Numbered from the stretch's first letter, positions 43,587 to 54,177 are shown. The stretch: 64,000 nt of DNA from RGIG529 sp050950425 (GCA_050950425.1 JBMNHO010000002.1:1116001-1180000); one strand, 5' to 3'. Numbers and translations: made by a program. Notes: generated by a model not told the origin, from the sequence alone.

Positions 43587-44184
43587 GAGAAGCCCTCCCT
43601 TTTCTCGTGTGTTGTTTCTTATTATATACGATGGGAAAACAGAACACAAGGAAATATTACACGCCGGCTCCGTCAAAGGCGGGAACATGGGCCGGAAGGG
43701 GCGCCGCCCGCGCCAAAAGGGACCCGCGGCAAAAGCCGCCGGACCGGGCATCGGCACGGGGCGTCCCGCGGGCCGGGGGCGCAGGGGAAAGCCGCCCTCG
43801 GGGCGCAAGCCGCTCTCTTTCCCGCGGGCCGGGGAAAACAGGAACGGACGTTTTGGAGGAAGATTGATTTTCGGCCGGGAAATGGGACAAACCGAGCCAA
43901 ACCGGGCGGAAATGACATCAATTACACCAAAGCGGGGTAAAAAGGAAGCTTTTCAGCGTGAATGTCCGAGAAAAGCGAGGTGTGGTTTTCAAAATGCGTG
44001 TTGACAATGATGGGATGGGGTGGTATACTTCTAGTGCCTTTTAACTAGCATACGAGATATTTGCAGATAGGCGGTTTACATCTCGTTGTATCTTATGAAG
44101 CGGTTTGTATCTTGCTGGCGTTGAATGAAGCAAGATTGATGCATAAAAACCGAAATAAAAATGATTGTTGGAGGATCGGAAAAC
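43587..44184. other. Intergenic region between metF and thlA
   Basis: About 600 bases. The stretch 43660-43870 is very G+C-rich and has open frames in several phases with no protein-like composition. The only supported elements are the thlA promoter (44001-44029) and its roughly 150-base leader, which contains an 8-bp hairpin ATCTTGCT (44109-44116) with AGCAAGAT (44129-44136). Confidence 0.5.
44001..44029 (+). promoter_or_regulatory. Consensus thlA promoter
   Basis: TTGACA (44001-44006), 17-base spacer, TATACT (44024-44029). Start of transcription would be near 44036. Confidence 0.85.
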
Positions 44185-45366
44185 ATGAAAGACGTATATG
44201 TAGTTGGTGCTTGCAGAACTGCAGTCGGCGGATTTGGTGGTTCTTTGAAGGACACCTCGGCTGTTGAACTGGGCACCATTGTAATCAAAGAGGCCCTGAA
44301 AAGAGCGAATGTTGCCCCTGAGCTGGTGGAAGAAGTGATGATGGGCAACGTTGTCTCCGCGAACCTGGGCCAGAATGTGGCGCGCCAGTGTCTGATTCAT
44401 GCCGGCATCCCCAAGGAAGTGACGGCGACCTCCATGAACATGGTTTGCGGCTCCGGCATGAAAACCATCATCGAAGGCTCCCGTGCCATTCGCGCCGGCG
44501 ACATGGATATCGTGGTGGTCGGCGGGACGGAAAACATGTCCGCCGCGCCTTATTATCTGCCCACTGCCCGGTTCGGCCAGAGAATGAACAACGGCGTCAT
44601 CGTAGACGGCTTTGTAAAAGACGGCCTGTGGGACGCGTTTTATGATTATCACATGGGCATCACCGCGGAGAACGTGGCGGAGCAGTTTGGCGTCAGCCGC
44701 GAAATGCAGGACGAGTTTGCCCTGATCAGCCAGAAGAACCTGGAAAAGGCCAAGGAAACCAACAGAATGGCCGACGAGATCGTGCCTGTTATGGTGAAGA
44801 AGAAAAAAGAAATGGTCGAGTTCAAAGAGGACGAACACGGCAGAGCCGGCTCCACCATTGAGGGCCTTGCCAAGCTGAAGCCCGCCTTCAAAAGAGACGG
44901 AACCGGCACAGTCACCGCCGGCAACGCTTCCGGCGTGAACGACGGCGCTGCCGCTTTGATTTTGGCTTCCGGAGAAGCCGTTGAAAAACACGGCCTGAAG
45001 CCTCTGGCAAAGCTGACCGGCTGGGGGGAAGCCGGCGTGGACCCTTCCATCATGGGCGTGGCGCCGATCTATTCCTCCCGCAAGGCGCTGGCAAAGGCCA
45101 ACCTGGACGCGAAGGATCTGGATCTGGTGGAGTGCAACGAAGCGTTTGCGTCCCAGTCCTGCGCCGTGGCAAAAGAACTGGGGCTCAGCCGCGATATCAT
45201 CAACGTCAACGGCGGCGCCATTGCCATCGGCCATCCCATCGGCTGCTCCGGCGCCCGGATCGTTGTCACCCTGCTGTACGAAATGAAGCGCAGAGGGGCG
45301 CACAAGGGGCTTGCCACTTTGTGCATCGGCGGCGGCCAGAGCACTGCTACCGTTTGGGAAATGTAA
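44185..45366 (+). CDS. thlA: Acetyl-CoA C-acetyltransferase (thiolase)
   Basis: Condenses two acetyl-CoA to acetoacetyl-CoA, entry to butyrate or butanol pathways, or runs in reverse in beta-oxidation. The 393-residue protein has the nucleophile Cys in SMNMVCGSGMKTIIEG (about residue 88), NEAFASQSCAV, GGAIAIGHPIGCSGARI and the terminal CIGGGQSTATVWEM with the acid/base Cys. The ATG at 44185 is preferred over one at 44161 because TTGGAGGATC between them is the ribosome-binding site. No other butyrate genes adjoin; it is a monocistronic unit with a strong promoter and terminator. Confidence 0.95.
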   Translation: MKDVYVVGACRTAVGGFGGSLKDTSAVELGTIVIKEALKRANVAPELVEEVMMGNVVSANLGQNVARQCLIHAGIPKEVTATSMNMVCGSGMKTIIEGSRAIRAGDMDIVVVGGTENMSAAPYYLPTARFGQRMNNGVIVDGFVKDGLWDAFYDYHMGITAENVAEQFGVSREMQDEFALISQKNLEKAKETNRMADEIVPVMVKKKKEMVEFKEDEHGRAGSTIEGLAKLKPAFKRDGTGTVTAGNASGVNDGAAALILASGEAVEKHGLKPLAKLTGWGEAGVDPSIMGVAPIYSSRKALAKANLDAKDLDLVECNEAFASQSCAVAKELGLSRDIINVNGGAIAIGHPIGCSGARIVVTLLYEMKRRGAHKGLATLCIGGGQSTATVWEM

Positions 45367-45395
45367 TTTATCTACGTACCAATATAGACCCTTTC

Positions 45396-45427
45396 AAAGC
45401 GCTGTCTTGAAAAAGACAGCGCTTTTC
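45396..45427 (+). terminator. thlA terminator
   Basis: AAAGCGCTGTCTT (45396-45408) pairs with AAGACAGCGCTTT (45413-45425), loop GAAA, then T. Confidence 0.9.
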
Positions 45428-45652
45428 TAACCAATGGGAAGCCGGACATATTTATTATAACACAACGTAAAACATACCCCCTTAAAACGGCGGGAAAATC
45501 TACGATATTTTTCTGTTTGCATATCGTAAAATGACTTGTTTCGAATTGACAAAGTATTTTTTTTGTGGCAGGATAAAAAAGCGGCATACAAAAGAGCGTG
45601 TGCGGCGACCGTATCATTGGAACGATATCAAAAGAAAGCAAGGGGCGAAAAA

Positions 45653-46678
45653 ATGAAGCGTTTGTTCGAAACACTGCAAGATTGCGTGAATCAGAAAGAG
45701 GACTCTGTCCTGGCTACCATTATCGCCAGTTCCGGCTCTACGCCGCGGGAGGCCGGCTCCCGGATGGTCATTTCCCAGCGGGGCCTGCTGTTTGGCACCA
45801 TCGGCGGCGGCGCCGTGGAGTACCGCTCCCAGCAGATGGCGGCGGACATTTTAAAAGAGAGAAAGTCTCACGTCAAGGGGTTTAAGCTGGCACCCAACCA
45901 GGTGGAGGATCTGGGGATGATCTGCGGCGGCGACGTGGTGGTTTACTTTCAGTTTATTCCCTGGGAAAACAAAGAGATTCTACCGTTTTTGGAGAAGGCC
46001 CGGGCTCTGTTTGACAAAGACGAGGACGCGTGGATCATCACGGATATTACGGAGGAATCTGCCTGGAACATGGGGGTTTACAGCGCGAGTGCCGGCCTGA
46101 TCACGCTGGGCGGCATGGGCATTTCCGATATGGCGCCCCTGCTGAAAACCAGGGCGGTTCAAGTGGAGCTGGAGGGCAAGAAATATTATTCCGAGCCGCT
46201 CATTCGGGGCGGCAGCGTGTATGTGTTCGGCGGCGGGCATGTGGCCCAGGAGCTGGTGCCTGTTTTGTCTCACGTGGGCTTTCGCTGTGTTGTGATGGAC
46301 GACCGGGCGGAGTTTGCCTCTAAAACCCTGTTCCCCACGGCGGAAAAAATCATTTTGGGGGACTTCAACAAAATCGCCGACTATATCACCATCACGGAAA
46401 AAGACTACATTGTGGTGATGACCCGAGGCCATGCCTATGACTACAACGTGGAAGAGCAGGTGCTGCACACCAACGCCTGCTACATCGGCGTCATCGGCAG
46501 CAAGACGAAGATTCGCGCCGTGTCCGAACGGCTGAAAAAAGCCGGCGTGTCGGACGAGGACATTGAAAAGGTATATTCCCCCATCGGCCTTGCCATCAAA
46601 GCCGAAACCCCTGCGGAAATTGCCATCAGCATTGCCGGCGAGATGATTTTGGTGCGAGCGGAGCGCAACGGAAAATAA
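45653..46678 (+). CDS. XdhC/CoxI family molybdoenzyme maturation factor
   Basis: XdhC proteins bind molybdenum cofactor and promote its sulfuration and insertion into xanthine-dehydrogenase-type enzymes. From the ATG at 45653 the 341-residue protein has ATIIASSGSTPREAGSRMVI and GTIGGGAVEYRS (XdhC_CoxI domain), then a Rossmann domain starting GGSVYVFGGGHVAQELVPVL and ending IGVIGSKTKIRAV ... PIGLAIKAETPAEIAISIAG. No molybdenum hydroxylase or cofactor gene is in the window, so it is an orphan here. The ribosome-binding site AGGGGCG is moderate. Confidence 0.9.
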   Translation: MKRLFETLQDCVNQKEDSVLATIIASSGSTPREAGSRMVISQRGLLFGTIGGGAVEYRSQQMAADILKERKSHVKGFKLAPNQVEDLGMICGGDVVVYFQFIPWENKEILPFLEKARALFDKDEDAWIITDITEESAWNMGVYSASAGLITLGGMGISDMAPLLKTRAVQVELEGKKYYSEPLIRGGSVYVFGGGHVAQELVPVLSHVGFRCVVMDDRAEFASKTLFPTAEKIILGDFNKIADYITITEKDYIVVMTRGHAYDYNVEEQVLHTNACYIGVIGSKTKIRAVSERLKKAGVSDEDIEKVYSPIGLAIKAETPAEIAISIAGEMILVRAERNGK

Positions 46679-46784
46679 GGAAACGGACCGGCAGACCCCG
46701 ACGGATCGGGGTATGACCCGGACGGGGAGCCCGTCCGGACCCATCGTGTATTTGATGACTTGGGCGCCGTTGCGTCACTTGAGA

Positions 46785-46825
46785 GGGCTTGCCCCCTGCC
46801 AATTGCAGGAGGCGAGCCCCTTTTT
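46785..46825 (+). terminator. Terminator downstream of xdhC
   Basis: Fifteen-bp stem with one mismatch, loop AATTG, then CTTTTT. Confidence 0.75.
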
Positions 46826-47072
46826 GCGTTGCAAGCGCTCCCCCCGTCCCCGGCCGATGGGGTTGGCCGCTCCCGGCGGAAGGATCCGCCCCGGCGGCCC
46901 CCCGGGAAAAGGGACGGGGCCGCGAAAGGAGCGGAACGGGCGCCGGGGAAGGGCGGGGCGCAAGGACGGCGAAGGGGCCCTCGGGGCGGGATTGCGGGGG
47001 AAAAGCACGGGAAACCCCCATTCTCTACAAAAGATTGCAATTTATTTGCCGGAATGTAGGAAGAGAACACTC

Positions 47073-47101
47073 TTGAAATTCGCACACAGATGCGATAAAA
47101 T
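47073..47101 (+). promoter_or_regulatory. Predicted asp23 promoter
   Basis: TTGAAA (47073-47078), 17-base spacer, TAAAAT (47096-47101), 34 bases before the asp23 start. Confidence 0.7.
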
Positions 47102-47134
47102 AAAGAGTATTCACCAGCGAAAGGAGCTGCTAAT

Positions 47135-47488
47135 ATGAAGCTGCAAACAGAAAAGGGTGAAATCCGGATCAGCAACGAAGTGTTTACCAATGTCACCGGC
47201 GCCGCCGCCACCAACTGCTTTGGCGTAAAGGGTATGGCGTTCCGCTCTAAAAAGGACGGGCTGGTTTATCTTCTGCGTCGGGAAGCGATGTCCAAGGGGG
47301 TTCATCTGACCTTTCACGAGGAGGATGCCACCGTATCGATTGAATTGCATATCATTGTAGAGCATGGTGTAAACCTGTTGGCGGTGAGCCGTGCCATTAT
47401 GGAAGAAGTTCGGTATGTCGTCAACAAGATTACAGGCGTGGAAGTGCGGGAGGTCGATGTTTACATTGACTCGATGATGGCGCACTGA
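47135..47488 (+). CDS. Asp23/Gls24 family envelope-stress protein
   Basis: Small Asp23-domain proteins are membrane-associated or cytosolic factors in Gram-positives; the YloU member always precedes the DAK2 gene yloV. The 117-residue product starts MKLQTEKGEIRISNEVFTNV and has the family pattern VEHGVNLLAVSRAIMEEVRY ... TGVEVREVDVYIDSM. Strong AAAGGAG site. It is followed after 42 bases by the FakA gene, the conserved order. Confidence 0.93.
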   Translation: MKLQTEKGEIRISNEVFTNVTGAAATNCFGVKGMAFRSKKDGLVYLLRREAMSKGVHLTFHEEDATVSIELHIIVEHGVNLLAVSRAIMEEVRYVVNKITGVEVREVDVYIDSMMAH

Positions 47489-47530
47489 GCGCCCTCCTTT
47501 TGATTCCTCGTTTCAGAAAGGAAAAGCAAG

Positions 47531-49183
47531 ATGAAAGAATTTATTGACGGAACGGCATTTCAAAAGATGATCCAATATGCCGCATCCTCAATCAATCTCC
47601 ACAAGCAGGTCATCAATGACTTGAATGTATTTCCCGTCCCCGACGGGGACACCGGCACCAACATGAGCCTGACCCTCGGCGCCGCGGCAACGGAGCTGAG
47701 CAAACACGAGATACGCGACGTGGGCAAGGCGGCGGAGGTGACGGCAAATGCCCTGCTGCGGGGGGCCAGGGGGAACTCCGGCGTGATTTTATCCCTTTTG
47801 TTCAGAGGGATGTCCAAAACCATGAAAGGGCAGGAAACCGTAGACGGCAAGGCGTTTGCCGAAGCGCTGAACGCGGGGGTGAGCGCCGCGTACAACGCCG
47901 TGATGAAGCCGGCGGAAGGTACCATTTTAACGGTTTCCCGCCGCTGTGCCAAGCGGGCGGAAGAGGCGGCAGAGGAAAATGCCGCCGCGGAATTCGTTTT
48001 GGAAGCGGCCATTGCCACGGGGGAAGAAGCCCTTGCTGAAACGATCAATCAAAACCCGGTGCTGAAAAAGGCCGGGGTGATTGACGCCGGCGGCAAAGGA
48101 TATTTGATCATCCTGGAGGGGATGCTCTCCGCTCTGCGGGGAGAAGCGCCCCCGGAGGCGCCGGCGGAGGAAACGGCCCGGGCAGGGGAAGCGCCCCGGG
48201 AAAAAGCGGATTTCGGCCGGTTTGCGCAAGGGGAGATTACCTTTGGCTACTGCACGGAGTTCATCGCGTCCAAGGCGAGCCAAACATCCATCGAGCCCCT
48301 GCGGGCGTTTTTAAACGGGATGGGCGACAGCCTGGTGCTGGTGGACGACGACGAAATCATCAAGGCGCATGTCCACACCAACAACCCGGGTCAGGTGCTG
48401 GAAGAGGCGCTGAAATACGGCCCTTTGCTCACCGTTAAGGTGGAAAACATGCGGGAGCAGCATTCTGAAATTTTGGAAGAGGCGGCGGCCCCGGCGGAGG
48501 AAGCGTGGCACCCGGCCCCGGCGGAAAAGCAGTATGGCTTTGTGGCGGTCTGCGCCGGAGACGGGCTTGCGGCTGTTTTTTCAGATCTGGGCTGTGACGG
48601 CGTCATCAGCGGCGGGCAGACCATGAACCCCTCCACAGACGATATTTTGAAAACAATTGAAAGCACCCCTTCAGAGGTGGTGTATGTGCTGCCCAACAAT
48701 AAAAACATCATTATGGCGGCCCAGCAGTGCATTCCTCTCGCATCCAAGAAAGTCGTCGTGATCCCCACCCGGACGGTGCCCCAGGGGATCGCTTCTATGC
48801 TGGCCGTGGATCCGGACGCGGAAGAGGACGTGAACACAGCTGAAATGACGCAGGCGATGGAGCAGGTGAAAACCATTCTGATCACCTATGCGGCCAGGGA
48901 CTCCTCGTTTGACGGCTTTCACATTTCGGAGCACGACTATCTGGCGCTGCTAAACGACGCGCTGTTTGGCACCAGCAAGGACTTATCGGAGCTGATTTCC
49001 CGTCTGACGGAACAGGCGCTCCAGGAGGACGCCCAGTTTATCACGGTGTATTACGGAGAAAACGTATCGGAACAGGAAGCCCAGGCTGTGGCGGATCAGT
49101 TTTCCGCCGCCTGCCCCGAGGTGGAAGTGAGTGTGCTCCGGGGCGGCCAGCCGGTGTACTATTACATGATTTCGGTGGAATAA
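47531..49183 (+). CDS. fakA: DAK2-domain fatty acid kinase FakA (YloV)
   Basis: FakA phosphorylates fatty acids held by FakB (DegV) proteins so they can enter phospholipid synthesis. The 550-residue protein has an N-terminal DAK2 nucleotide-binding domain with LNVFPVPDGDTGTNMSLTLG and LLRGARGNSGVILSLLFRGM, a linker rich in Glu/Pro/Ala (about 205-235), a middle domain with ITFGYCTEFIA and AHVHTNNPGQVLEEAL, and a C-terminal EDD-like domain with VISGGQTMNPSTDDIL and LPNNKNIIMAAQQ. A FakB candidate is at 21.9-22.7 kb. Confidence 0.93.
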   Translation: MKEFIDGTAFQKMIQYAASSINLHKQVINDLNVFPVPDGDTGTNMSLTLGAAATELSKHEIRDVGKAAEVTANALLRGARGNSGVILSLLFRGMSKTMKGQETVDGKAFAEALNAGVSAAYNAVMKPAEGTILTVSRRCAKRAEEAAEENAAAEFVLEAAIATGEEALAETINQNPVLKKAGVIDAGGKGYLIILEGMLSALRGEAPPEAPAEETARAGEAPREKADFGRFAQGEITFGYCTEFIASKASQTSIEPLRAFLNGMGDSLVLVDDDEIIKAHVHTNNPGQVLEEALKYGPLLTVKVENMREQHSEILEEAAAPAEEAWHPAPAEKQYGFVAVCAGDGLAAVFSDLGCDGVISGGQTMNPSTDDILKTIESTPSEVVYVLPNNKNIIMAAQQCIPLASKKVVVIPTRTVPQGIASMLAVDPDAEEDVNTAEMTQAMEQVKTILITYAARDSSFDGFHISEHDYLALLNDALFGTSKDLSELISRLTEQALQEDAQFITVYYGENVSEQEAQAVADQFSAACPEVEVSVLRGGQPVYYYMISVE

Positions 49184-49309
49184 AAAAGCGGGCGGCGGGG
49201 CTTGCCCCTTGATATGCGTTGTTTTTGGGGGGAGGCTGTGTACGCGGCCTCCCTCCCTTTTTTAAAACAAGGGGATTTCGGCGCTCGGAACCGGGAAATG
49301 GAGAACAAT

Positions 49310-50488
49310 ATGTACGATTTTGAAACGCTGCGCCAGCGCCGGTTCGGCGGGGCGGAGAAATGGACGGCCCTTTGCGCCTCGTCCCATACCGATCCGGATA
49401 TCATCCCGTTTTCCGTGGCGGATATGGAGTTTTCGGCGGCGCCGGAGATCCAAAGCGCCCTGACGGAACAAGTGGCGTTCGGCGTATACGGCTACACCGC
49501 GGCGGACGACGCCTATCGGGAGGCGGTGTGCCGCTGGATGAAAGCGCGGCACAGCTGGAACGTTTCGCCCCAATGGCTGGTGCAAACCGGGGGCGTGGTG
49601 GCGGGGATGGGGCACGCCATCCGCGCGTTGACCCGGCCGGGAGACGGCATTTTGATCCAGCCCCCTGTTTACCCGCCCTTTCATCATTTGGTGCGGGAGA
49701 ACGGACGGACCCTTTTGGAAAACCCCCTCAAATGGGAAAACGGCAGATATACCATGAATTTTGACGACCTGGAGGAAAAAGCCAAACGGGCCAAGATGAT
49801 GCTCTTTTGCAGCCCCCACAACCCGGTGGGCCGGGTTTGGACCGAAGAGGAGCTGGCGCGGATGGCAGAAATCTGCAACCGTCATCATGTTTTGGTGTTT
49901 TCCGACGAGATTCATTTTGATTTTGTCTATCCGGGGCACCGGCACACCGTGTATGCCGGCCTGAACGAGGCCTGCCGGGAACACTGTATCATCGGCACGG
50001 CGGCCAGCAAGTCTTTTAATCTGGCCGGCCTTTCCACCAGCAATCTCATCATTCCAAACGAACGGCTGCGGGAGCGGGTGAAGGAGCAGGCAGAGCGGGA
50101 AGCGGGCGCGCTGAACAACTATTTTGGCCTTGGCGCCACAAAGGCGGCCTATGAAAAGGGGGCGCCCTGGCTGGACGCCCTATTGGTTTATTTGAAAGAA
50201 AACGAGGCGTTTTGCCGGGGGTTTTTGGAGGAGCATATTCCAAAGGCGACGGTGTCCCCGCTGGAGGGAACGTATCTTTTGTGGGCGGACTTTCGCGGCT
50301 TTGGGCTGGAAGCAAAGGAGCAAAAAAGATTTATGCAGGAAGAAGCGGCCCTCTTTTTGGGAGAGGGATACGCCTTTGGCCCGGCGGGAGCCGGGTTTGA
50401 GCGGATCAACCTGGCCTGCCCCCGGCGGTATTTGGCGGCGGGGCTTTCCCGTCTGAAAGACGCCGCGGAGAGGAAGGGGCTGGCCTGA
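49310..50488 (+). CDS. patB: PatB/MalY-type cystathionine beta-lyase (aminotransferase fold)
   Basis: PLP enzyme of the PatB/MalY type that cleaves cystathionine to homocysteine or aminates substrates. The 392-residue protein starts YDFETLRQRRFGGAEKW, with VADMEFSAAPEIQSAL, LLFCSPHNPVGRVW style motif MLFCSPHNPVGRVWTEEEL, SDEIHFDFVYPG, and the PLP lysine in TAASKSFNLAGLSTSN. Start at 49310 (ATG after GGAGAACAAT) gives the usual N-terminus; an ATG at 49298 would add four residues. Its nearness to metA and metF supports a role in methionine synthesis. Confidence 0.9.
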   Translation: MYDFETLRQRRFGGAEKWTALCASSHTDPDIIPFSVADMEFSAAPEIQSALTEQVAFGVYGYTAADDAYREAVCRWMKARHSWNVSPQWLVQTGGVVAGMGHAIRALTRPGDGILIQPPVYPPFHHLVRENGRTLLENPLKWENGRYTMNFDDLEEKAKRAKMMLFCSPHNPVGRVWTEEELARMAEICNRHHVLVFSDEIHFDFVYPGHRHTVYAGLNEACREHCIIGTAASKSFNLAGLSTSNLIIPNERLRERVKEQAEREAGALNNYFGLGATKAAYEKGAPWLDALLVYLKENEAFCRGFLEEHIPKATVSPLEGTYLLWADFRGFGLEAKEQKRFMQEEAALFLGEGYAFGPAGAGFERINLACPRRYLAAGLSRLKDAAERKGLA

Positions 50489-50549
50489 TCCGGCCGTTCG
50501 GCGGCAGCGGGAAACACGAAAAACCCGGCCCAACCGGGATCAAGCAACA

Positions 50550-50594
50550 AAAAAACCCGGGGGGCACGGCGTTTCGTGCCCCTCGGGTTGCTTT
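50550..50594. terminator. Bidirectional terminator between patB and metA
   Basis: AACCCGGGGGGCACG (50554-50568) pairs with CGTGCCCCTCGGGTT (50575-50589), loop GCGTTT. On the minus strand it is followed by a run of seven T. Confidence 0.88.
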
Positions 50595-50632
50595 TCGCCG
50601 CGAGGGAAGCGGCTGTTGGATCGTTCATTCCG

Positions 50633-51571
50633 CTACTGGATGCCCCGCTGCTCCGGCGTCAGCGAATGGAGGTTATACGGCGTGGACTGATACACATAAT
50701 AATTCAGCCAATTGGTATACAAAAGCTGCCCGTGGGAGCGCCAGGAGACCACGGGAGCCTGCGTGGGGTCGTCCCCCGGGAAGTAATGGGCGGGGGGAGG
50801 GATTTGTTTTCCCGCCGCGATGTCCCGTTGATATTCCAGCCCCAAGGTGTCGGGGTCATACTCCGGGTGTCCCATGATGAAAAAATGGCGGCTGTCTTTG
50901 GATTTGATGGCAAACACGCCGGCTTCATCGGAAACGGACAGCAGCTCCAGCGCGTCCTCCGCCAAAATATCTTCTTCCAGCACCTCAGTATACCGGCTGT
51001 GAGGCACGGCAAACACATCATCAAACCCACGGAAAAAAGGCGAAGTCTTTTTCAAAACCGTGTGTTCATACACACCAAACAGCTTTTGAGGCAGGCTGTG
51101 CTTTGGAATGCCGTAATGAAAATAAAGGCCGGCCTGGGCTCCCCAGCAAATATGAAGGGTGCAGTATACATTTGTACGGGACCATGTCATGATCTCGCAC
51201 AATTCGTCCCAATAGTCCACGGCTTCAAACTCCATGTTTTCCACCGGCGCGCCGGTGATGATCATTCCATCGTACTGCTGATCCCGAATTTGGTCAAAGG
51301 ATGTATAAAAAGACTCCAAATGAGATTTGTCTACATTTTTTGCGACGTGGCTTACCGTCTGGAGCAGGTCTACCTCAATTTGCAGCGGCGTGTTGGATAG
51401 TTTCCGCAGCAGCTGTGTTTCCGTTGTAATTTTCGTCGGCATCAAATTGAGGATCAGAAGCTTCAAAGGACGAATGTCCTGGTGGATGGCCCGATACTCC
51501 GTCATGACAAAAATGTTTTCGCTTTCCAGAGTCGCGCGGGCGGGCAAAGAATCGGCAATTTTGATGGGCAT
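50633..51571 (-). CDS. metA: Homoserine O-acyltransferase MetA, probably acetyl-CoA dependent
   Basis: Activates homoserine for methionine synthesis. The 312-residue protein has the MetA start MPIKIADSLPARATLESENI, the nucleophile Cys142 in LHICWGAQAGLYFHYGI, and His235/Glu237 in FIMGHPEYDPD. Residue 111 is Glu (GAPVENMEFEAVDYW); work on the family showed that Glu111 gives acetyl-CoA and Gly111 gives succinyl-CoA preference, so homoserine O-acetyltransferase is predicted. AAAGGAGGAT precedes the ATG. The 140-base leader has no SAM-box pattern that I can see. Confidence 0.94.
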   Translation of the reverse strand: MPIKIADSLPARATLESENIFVMTEYRAIHQDIRPLKLLILNLMPTKITTETQLLRKLSNTPLQIEVDLLQTVSHVAKNVDKSHLESFYTSFDQIRDQQYDGMIITGAPVENMEFEAVDYWDELCEIMTWSRTNVYCTLHICWGAQAGLYFHYGIPKHSLPQKLFGVYEHTVLKKTSPFFRGFDDVFAVPHSRYTEVLEEDILAEDALELLSVSDEAGVFAIKSKDSRHFFIMGHPEYDPDTLGLEYQRDIAAGKQIPPPAHYFPGDDPTQAPVVSWRSHGQLLYTNWLNYYVYQSTPYNLHSLTPEQRGIQ

Positions 51572-51719
51572 AAAAAGATCCTCCTTTTTTGATGCGGCTT
51601 GATTTGCTCATACACAGCCAGCGGACATATGCAGGGCGGCCGGGCGCCATACAAAGGAAAAAGGGCGCATGGCAGGGGGAAATCCCGCGAAATCGGCTTG
51701 CATCGCAAATCGCTGCATC

Positions 51720-51748
51720 ATTATATCATAGGGAAAGGTGCGTTTCAA
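51720..51748 (-). promoter_or_regulatory. Predicted metA promoter
   Basis: On the minus strand TTGAAA (51748-51743), 17-base spacer, TATAAT (51725-51720). Leader about 140 bases. Confidence 0.8.
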
Positions 51749-51966
51749 GTGGAAAAGAAGGGACTGTCTTTGGAGGGCGCACCCCGGGAACCCTAGCGGA
51801 GGGCAACTCTGTTTCAACCAAAACGGCGGGAAACAAAAGAAAAAGAAGCAGGTCTCTTTTTCTCTGAATATGCAAAAAAACGTTGCATCCCAATGGATTC
51901 GTCGGGCAAAAACATGTTGAACAAAGGAGAAAAGCAAAAAAAGGGGAAGAAAAGGGAAAAAAGTAG

Positions 51967-52262
51967 TTGACAAAGCGGGGGGAGGTTTGGTATAGTAATT
52001 GAGCGCCTAAGGGGCGGGACGAAAAACTTGACAGGGCCGTGCGTGAAGTGTTAGAATAGAGGGCTGCCGCGGAAGCGAGAGCAGCGAAAAAAAGCACTTG
52101 ACAAGAGGCGATAGAGATGTTAGGATAAAGTTCTGCTGCGAAGGGCAGAAAAAAGCACTTGACAAGACGCTGACGACGTGCTAAGATGAGAACCTGCTGC
52201 TGCGAGAGCGGCGGCGAAAAAGGGAAAAAGCACTTGACAGAAGCGAAAGAATGTGCTAAGAT
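51967..52262 (+). promoter_or_regulatory. Five tandem rRNA operon promoters P1-P5
   Basis: Five exact TTGACA hexamers each followed by a -10 at 17-18 bases: P1 51967-51972 with TATAGT 51991-51996; P2 52028-52033 with TAGAAT 52052-52057; P3 52098-52103 with TAGGAT 52121-52126; P4 52159-52164 with TAAGAT 52182-52187; P5 52234-52239 with TAAGAT 52257-52262. P3-P5 share the context AAGCACTTGACA, and each unit ends in a small GC hairpin, so the array looks like repeated duplication. Spacing between -35s is 61-75 bases. Confidence 0.9.
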
Positions 52263-52296
52263 AGAGACCTGTCGCTTGAAGCGGCGTGTACCTTGT

Positions 52297-52313
52297 AAAT
52301 TAAACAACATGAC
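52297..52313 (+). other. 5' arm of 16S processing stem
   Basis: AAATTAAACAACATGAC here is exactly complementary to GTCATGTTGTTTAATTT at 54046-54062, enclosing the 16S gene. This is the expected RNase III-type processing stem. Confidence 0.85.
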
Positions 52314-52452
52314 TTTGAAAAGCACCAAAAAAAGGACCCTTGAAGCCGAAATTTGCCGAAAGGCGAAGGAAGGCGGAAAGATTTGAGTTATATGAAGCTA
52401 AGGAAAGCTTCGATGAAATGATTGGATCCGCGCAAGCGGTTTTAATACCATT

Positions 52453-53988
<1,536 letters not shown>

Positions 53989-54101
53989 AGACCGTATCTG
54001 AAAAAGGTACAAAATCCTATGGTCAGTCTTTTTGAAGGTGAATCGGTCATGTTGTTTAATTTAGAGGGCATACGCGCCAAGAGCGAGTGTGCGGGAAAGA
54101 C

Positions 54102-54177
54102 GGGGGTATAGCTCAGCTGGGAGAGCGCCTGCCTTGCAAGCAGGAGGTCAGCGGTTCGATCCCGCTTACCTCCACCA
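54102..54177 (+). tRNA. tRNA-Ala (TGC)
   Basis: In the 16S-23S spacer. Acceptor GGGGGTA/TACCTCC (one G-T pair), anticodon loop TTGCAAG with TGC, T-loop GGTTCGATCCC, encoded CCA. Confidence 0.97.

Larger units (their letters stand above)
46679..47134. other. Intergenic region with a terminator and a G+C-rich stretch
   Basis: Between xdhC and asp23. A stem GGGCTTGCCCCCTGC (46785-46799) with GCAGGAGGCGAGCCC (46805-46819), one mismatch, followed by CTTTTTG, is a likely terminator. 46830-47010 is G+C-rich with spurious open frames. The asp23 promoter is at 47073-47101. Confidence 0.55.

Noticed and set aside
43620..43990. Possible gene in the G+C-rich gap after metF
   Set aside because: All phases are open but composition is Arg/Gly/Pro-rich and there is no ribosome-binding site.
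46713..47138. Possible small gene upstream of asp23
   Set aside because: Overlaps the terminator and the asp23 promoter and has random-like composition.
51572..51712. SAM riboswitch upstream of metA
   Set aside because: Leader of suitable length but none of the S-box core sequences could be found.
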